The notes beneath the pieces are model-generated. The model was not told the DNA's origin. It worked only from the letters and a program-made list of their open reading frames with translations, and made no database searches. A stretch of 8,230 nucleotides of DNA from an uncultured Ruminococcus sp. (GTDB lineage Bacteria; Bacillota; Clostridia; Oscillospirales; Ruminococcaceae). Positions 6,239-8,230 of this stretch are shown here, piece by piece (position 1 is the first letter of the stretch; every line of letters begins with the position of its first letter). The stretch covers positions 1 to 8,230 of the forward strand of contig UQYK01000068.1 in assembly GCA_900545285.1 (NCBI GenBank). Direction: 5' to 3'. Both the position numbers and the translations under genes were made by a program.

Positions 6239-6802
6239 TTGGATACCAAAGCCATTGAAACACATATTCGCGGCATTTTAGAGGCAATCGGCGAAGATCC
6301 GGATCGAGAAGGTCTGCGGGAAACACCCCAGCGCGTGGCAAGAATGTACGAAGAAATCTTTGCCGGAATCGCCTACTCCAATCACGAAATTGCCCAAATG
6401 TTCGGAAAAACATTCACAGCACCCAGTGCAGAGCAAATTCAGACTGCCGTTGTAGTAAAAGATATCAGCGTATTCAGCTATTGCGAGCACCATATGGCGC
6501 TCATGTACGACATGCATGTAAATGTGGCATATGTTCCGCGCAGCCGCGTAATCGGCCTGAGCAAAATTGCCCGGATCTGCGACATGGCCGCCAAGCGGCT
6601 GCAATTGCAGGAAAAGTTGGGGACAGATATTGCGGAAATCCTGATGGAAGCCGCTGATACTCCAGATGTGGGTGTACTGATCACAGGTTCTCACAGCTGT
6701 ATGTCCGCAAGGGGCATTCGAAATGTTTCCGCGCGCACAACTACCAAAACCTTCTGCGGTGCATTTCAAACAGACCGTACTTTACAGGATTTGATTTTAT
6801 AA
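6239..6802 (+). CDS. folE: GTP cyclohydrolase I (type IA), TTG start
   Basis: FolE opens GTP to 7,8-dihydroneopterin triphosphate, the entry compound for both queuosine and folate synthesis. The 187-residue protein carries EDPDREGLRETPQRVARM (19-36) and the zinc site YCEHH with C82 and H85, plus C154 in GSHSCMSARG. H84 and H152 match the catalytic histidines, and VIGLSKIARICD (104-115) is diagnostic. Upstream ATGs in this frame lie inside queE, so the start is taken as the TTG at 6239, preceded by AAGGAG (6224-6229) at 9 bases; this gives the normal family length. It sits 22 bases after queE, and its place inside the que operon implies it mainly feeds QueD, although a shared folate role cannot be excluded. 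Confidence 0.94.
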   Translation: MDTKAIETHIRGILEAIGEDPDREGLRETPQRVARMYEEIFAGIAYSNHEIAQMFGKTFTAPSAEQIQTAVVVKDISVFSYCEHHMALMYDMHVNVAYVPRSRVIGLSKIARICDMAAKRLQLQEKLGTDIAEILMEAADTPDVGVLITGSHSCMSARGIRNVSARTTTKTFCGAFQTDRTLQDLIL

Positions 6803-6818
6803 AAGGAGGAAATGAGAA

Positions 6819-7514
6819 ATGAAAGCATTGGTTTTATCCAGCGGCGGTGTAGACAGCACCACATGCCTGGGAATGGCAGTGGACAAATATGGCGCAGATC
6901 AGGTTCTGGCGCTGTCGGTTTATTATGGACAAAAGCACGATAAGGAACTGGAAGCCGCCAAAAAGGTAGCCGTTTATTACGGCGTTGCGTGGAAGGAACT
7001 GGATCTGGCTGTTTTGTTTGCCGATTCTGATTGTTCGCTCCTGGCTGGTTCAGATGCCGAAATTCCGAAGGAAAGCTATGCAGAACAGCTTTCCCACACA
7101 GCAGGAAAGCCGGTTTCCACCTATGTGCCCTTCCGGAACGGTCTGTTTCTGGCGGCAGCCGCAAGCATTGCCCTCTCCAACGGATGCGAGGTCATTTACT
7201 ACGGCGCACACAGCGATGATGCCGCAGGTAATGCCTATCCAGATTGCAGCAGTGCTTTTCACGAAGCCATGAGCCAGGCAATCTATCTGGGAAGCGGCAA
7301 CCAACTGCGCATTGAAGCACCTTTTGTGACCTGGACAAAAGCAGATGTTGTGAAAAAGGGTCTGGAGCTCCATGTCCCCTATCATCTGACCTGGAGCTGC
7401 TATGAAGGCGGCGAAACACCCTGCGGCGTATGCGGAACCTGCCGCGACCGTGCAGCAGCATTTGCTGCGAACGGTGTGGAAGATCCGGCAATTTACGGAA
7501 AGGAGCAGTCATAA
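6819..7514 (+). CDS. queC: 7-cyano-7-deazaguanine (preQ0) synthase
   Basis: QueC uses ATP and ammonia to turn 7-carboxy-7-deazaguanine into preQ0. The 231-residue protein begins with the PP-loop ATP-binding motif SSGGVDST (7-14). It has VPFRNG (103-108), GAHSDDAAGNAYPDC (129-143) in the substrate region and four zinc-binding cysteines near the C-terminus (C194, C202, C205, C208) in CYEGGETPCGVCGTC. Length is usual. The start at 6819 follows AAAAGGAGG (6801-6809) at a good distance, 16 bases after the folE stop. It belongs to the same operon. Confidence 0.96.
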   Translation: MKALVLSSGGVDSTTCLGMAVDKYGADQVLALSVYYGQKHDKELEAAKKVAVYYGVAWKELDLAVLFADSDCSLLAGSDAEIPKESYAEQLSHTAGKPVSTYVPFRNGLFLAAAASIALSNGCEVIYYGAHSDDAAGNAYPDCSSAFHEAMSQAIYLGSGNQLRIEAPFVTWTKADVVKKGLELHVPYHLTWSCYEGGETPCGVCGTCRDRAAAFAANGVEDPAIYGKEQS

Positions 7515-7515
7515 T

Positions 7516-8013
7516 ATGGCAGGACGTACCAAAGAAGAAACAGGCGATATCTCTCTGCTGGGAAATCAGAACACCCAGTACAAATCTGACTATGAACCGG
7601 AGGTTCTGGAGACATTCCCCAACAAGCACCCGGGACGAGACTATTTTGTAAAATTCAACTGCCCGGAATTTACCAGCCTGTGCCCGATTACCGGACAGCC
7701 TGATTTTGCAACGCTCTACATCTCCTATGTTCCTACAGAACGCATGGTAGAAAGCAAATCTCTGAAGCTATACCTGTTCAGCTTCCGGAACCACGGCGAT
7801 TTTCACGAAGACTGCGTCAACATTATCATGAATGACCTGATTCGTCTGATGGATCCGGCTTATATCGAAGTCTGGGGCAAATTTTTGCCCCGGGGTGGCA
7901 TTTCCATCGACCCCTACTGCAACTACGGCAAGCCGGGAACCAAATGGGAACAGGTTGCCTGGGAGCGGCTGACACACCACGATCTCTATCCGGAAACCGT
8001 GAGAAATCGATAA
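7516..8013 (+). CDS. queF: NADPH-dependent preQ0 reductase (preQ1 synthase), type I
   Basis: QueF reduces the nitrile of preQ0 to the aminomethyl group of preQ1 using NADPH. The 165-residue protein is of the short, single-domain Bacillus type. It shows SLCPITGQPD with catalytic C56 and D63, and the QueF signature from ESKSLKLY (79-86) to SFRNHGDFHE (89-98), where H97 and E98 bind preQ0. The open frame runs upstream into queC, but the ATG at 7516 is clear: AAAGGAG (7499-7505) lies 10 bases before it and the protein then starts MAGRTKEETG at family length. It begins one base after the queC stop codon, so translation is probably coupled. It is the last gene of the operon and makes preQ1, not archaeosine or free preQ0, the end product. 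Confidence 0.96.
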   Translation: MAGRTKEETGDISLLGNQNTQYKSDYEPEVLETFPNKHPGRDYFVKFNCPEFTSLCPITGQPDFATLYISYVPTERMVESKSLKLYLFSFRNHGDFHEDCVNIIMNDLIRLMDPAYIEVWGKFLPRGGISIDPYCNYGKPGTKWEQVAWERLTHHDLYPETVRNR

Positions 8014-8026
8014 TTTCAAAAAGCAA

Positions 8027-8064
8027 AACAGCGCCGAAAACATAAAAACGTTTTCGGCGCTGTT
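8027..8064. terminator. Bidirectional intrinsic terminator after queF
   Basis: A perfect 15-bp stem (8027-8041 with 8050-8064) closes an 8-base loop, 13 bases after the queF stop. On the plus strand the following tract is a modest TTATACTT; on the minus strand it is T-rich (TTTTGCTTTTT). The better T tract on the minus strand suggests that it also ends a convergent gene. Confidence 0.88.
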
Positions 8065-8080
8065 ATACTTGTGATTGATT

Positions 8081-8181
8081 TTACGAGTATCCGGTCAGCT
8101 GACGCGGATTGGCGCAATTATCATTTATGAACGAACAGATGCCAGCAGCGTCCGCAGTGCAGATACACTGCTGCTCTGCAC
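8081..8181 (-). CDS. Possible C-terminal end of a convergent gene, cut by the contig end
   Basis: On the minus strand an open frame runs from the end of the biological sequence to a TAA at 8083-8081. It encodes 32 codons, ending in NDNCANPRQLTGYS, with four cysteines. Both other minus frames have stops in this stretch. The stop lies 16 bases before the shared terminator, the right distance for a gene end. The family is not recognised, the fragment is too short for a domain call, and an open frame this short can occur by chance. The start and most of the gene are missing. Confidence 0.35.
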
Positions 8182-8230
8182 AGATCGGAAGAGCACACGT
8201 CTGAACTCCAGTCACTGCATGAATCTCGTA
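8182..8230 (+). other. Illumina TruSeq-type adapter sequence (assembly artefact)
   Basis: Bases 8182-8215 match the common read-1 3' adapter beginning AGATCGGAAGAGC and ending CCAGTCAC. A 7-base index-like segment (8216-8222) follows, then ATCTCGTA (8223-8230), the start of the P7 side. This is not part of the genome: a short insert was read through and the adapter was not trimmed before assembly. Genuine sequence should be taken to end at 8181. Confidence 0.98.

Noticed and set aside
7402..7516. Upstream extension of queF into queC, considered as a fusion or frameshift
   Set aside because: The queC frame is intact to its stop with all four zinc cysteines, and queF has its own ribosome binding site and ATG at 7516.
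1..8181. Mobile elements, CRISPR arrays, tRNA or rRNA genes
   Set aside because: No transposase-like frame, no flanking inverted repeats with target duplications, no regular spaced repeats and no cloverleaf or rRNA sequence were seen on either strand.

Overview
The window looks like one end of a draft contig from a fibrolytic gut or rumen member of the Clostridia, most likely Ruminococcus or a close relative in the Oscillospiraceae. This is inferred from a secreted family 9 cellulase with runs of threonine in its linkers and a C-terminal type I dockerin, from strong Gram-positive ribosome binding sites (AAAGGAGG type), and from the clostridial style of the flavin reductase. No 16S or other taxonomic marker is present, so the genus is a guess. 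The last 49 bases are not biological: they match the Illumina TruSeq-type adapter followed by an index-like segment.

Layout. (1) 74-1670, minus strand: a sodium:alanine/glycine symporter gene with its own promoter and terminator. (2) 1562-1877: a divergent intergenic region with one good sigma-A-type promoter facing each way. (3) 1878-4802, plus strand: a cellulosomal GH9 glycoside hydrolase, followed after 30 bases and no visible terminator by a small flavin reductase gene. (4) 4803-5125: a near-perfect consensus promoter, a structured leader of about 200 nt and a very strong intrinsic terminator, all before the next start codon. (5) 5126-8013: a tight operon queD-queE-folE-queC-queF. (6) 8027-8064: a terminator shared with what may be the truncated end of a convergent minus-strand gene (8081-8181). 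(7) 8182-8230: adapter.

How the genes work together. The que operon encodes the whole route from GTP to preQ1, the precursor of the tRNA modification queuosine. FolE makes dihydroneopterin triphosphate, QueD turns it into 6-carboxytetrahydropterin, QueE into 7-carboxy-7-deazaguanine, QueC into preQ0, and QueF reduces preQ0 to preQ1. Tgt and QueA, which insert preQ1 into tRNA and finish it, are not in the window. The promoter-leader-terminator arrangement ahead of queD strongly suggests attenuation. Part of the leader folds like an H-type pseudoknot resembling a class I preQ1 riboswitch, but it does not match the canonical consensus well enough to name with confidence; it is the most interesting object here. 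The cellulase and symporter are ordinary cargo for a cellulose-degrading, amino-acid-using anaerobe and show no clear functional tie to queuosine synthesis.
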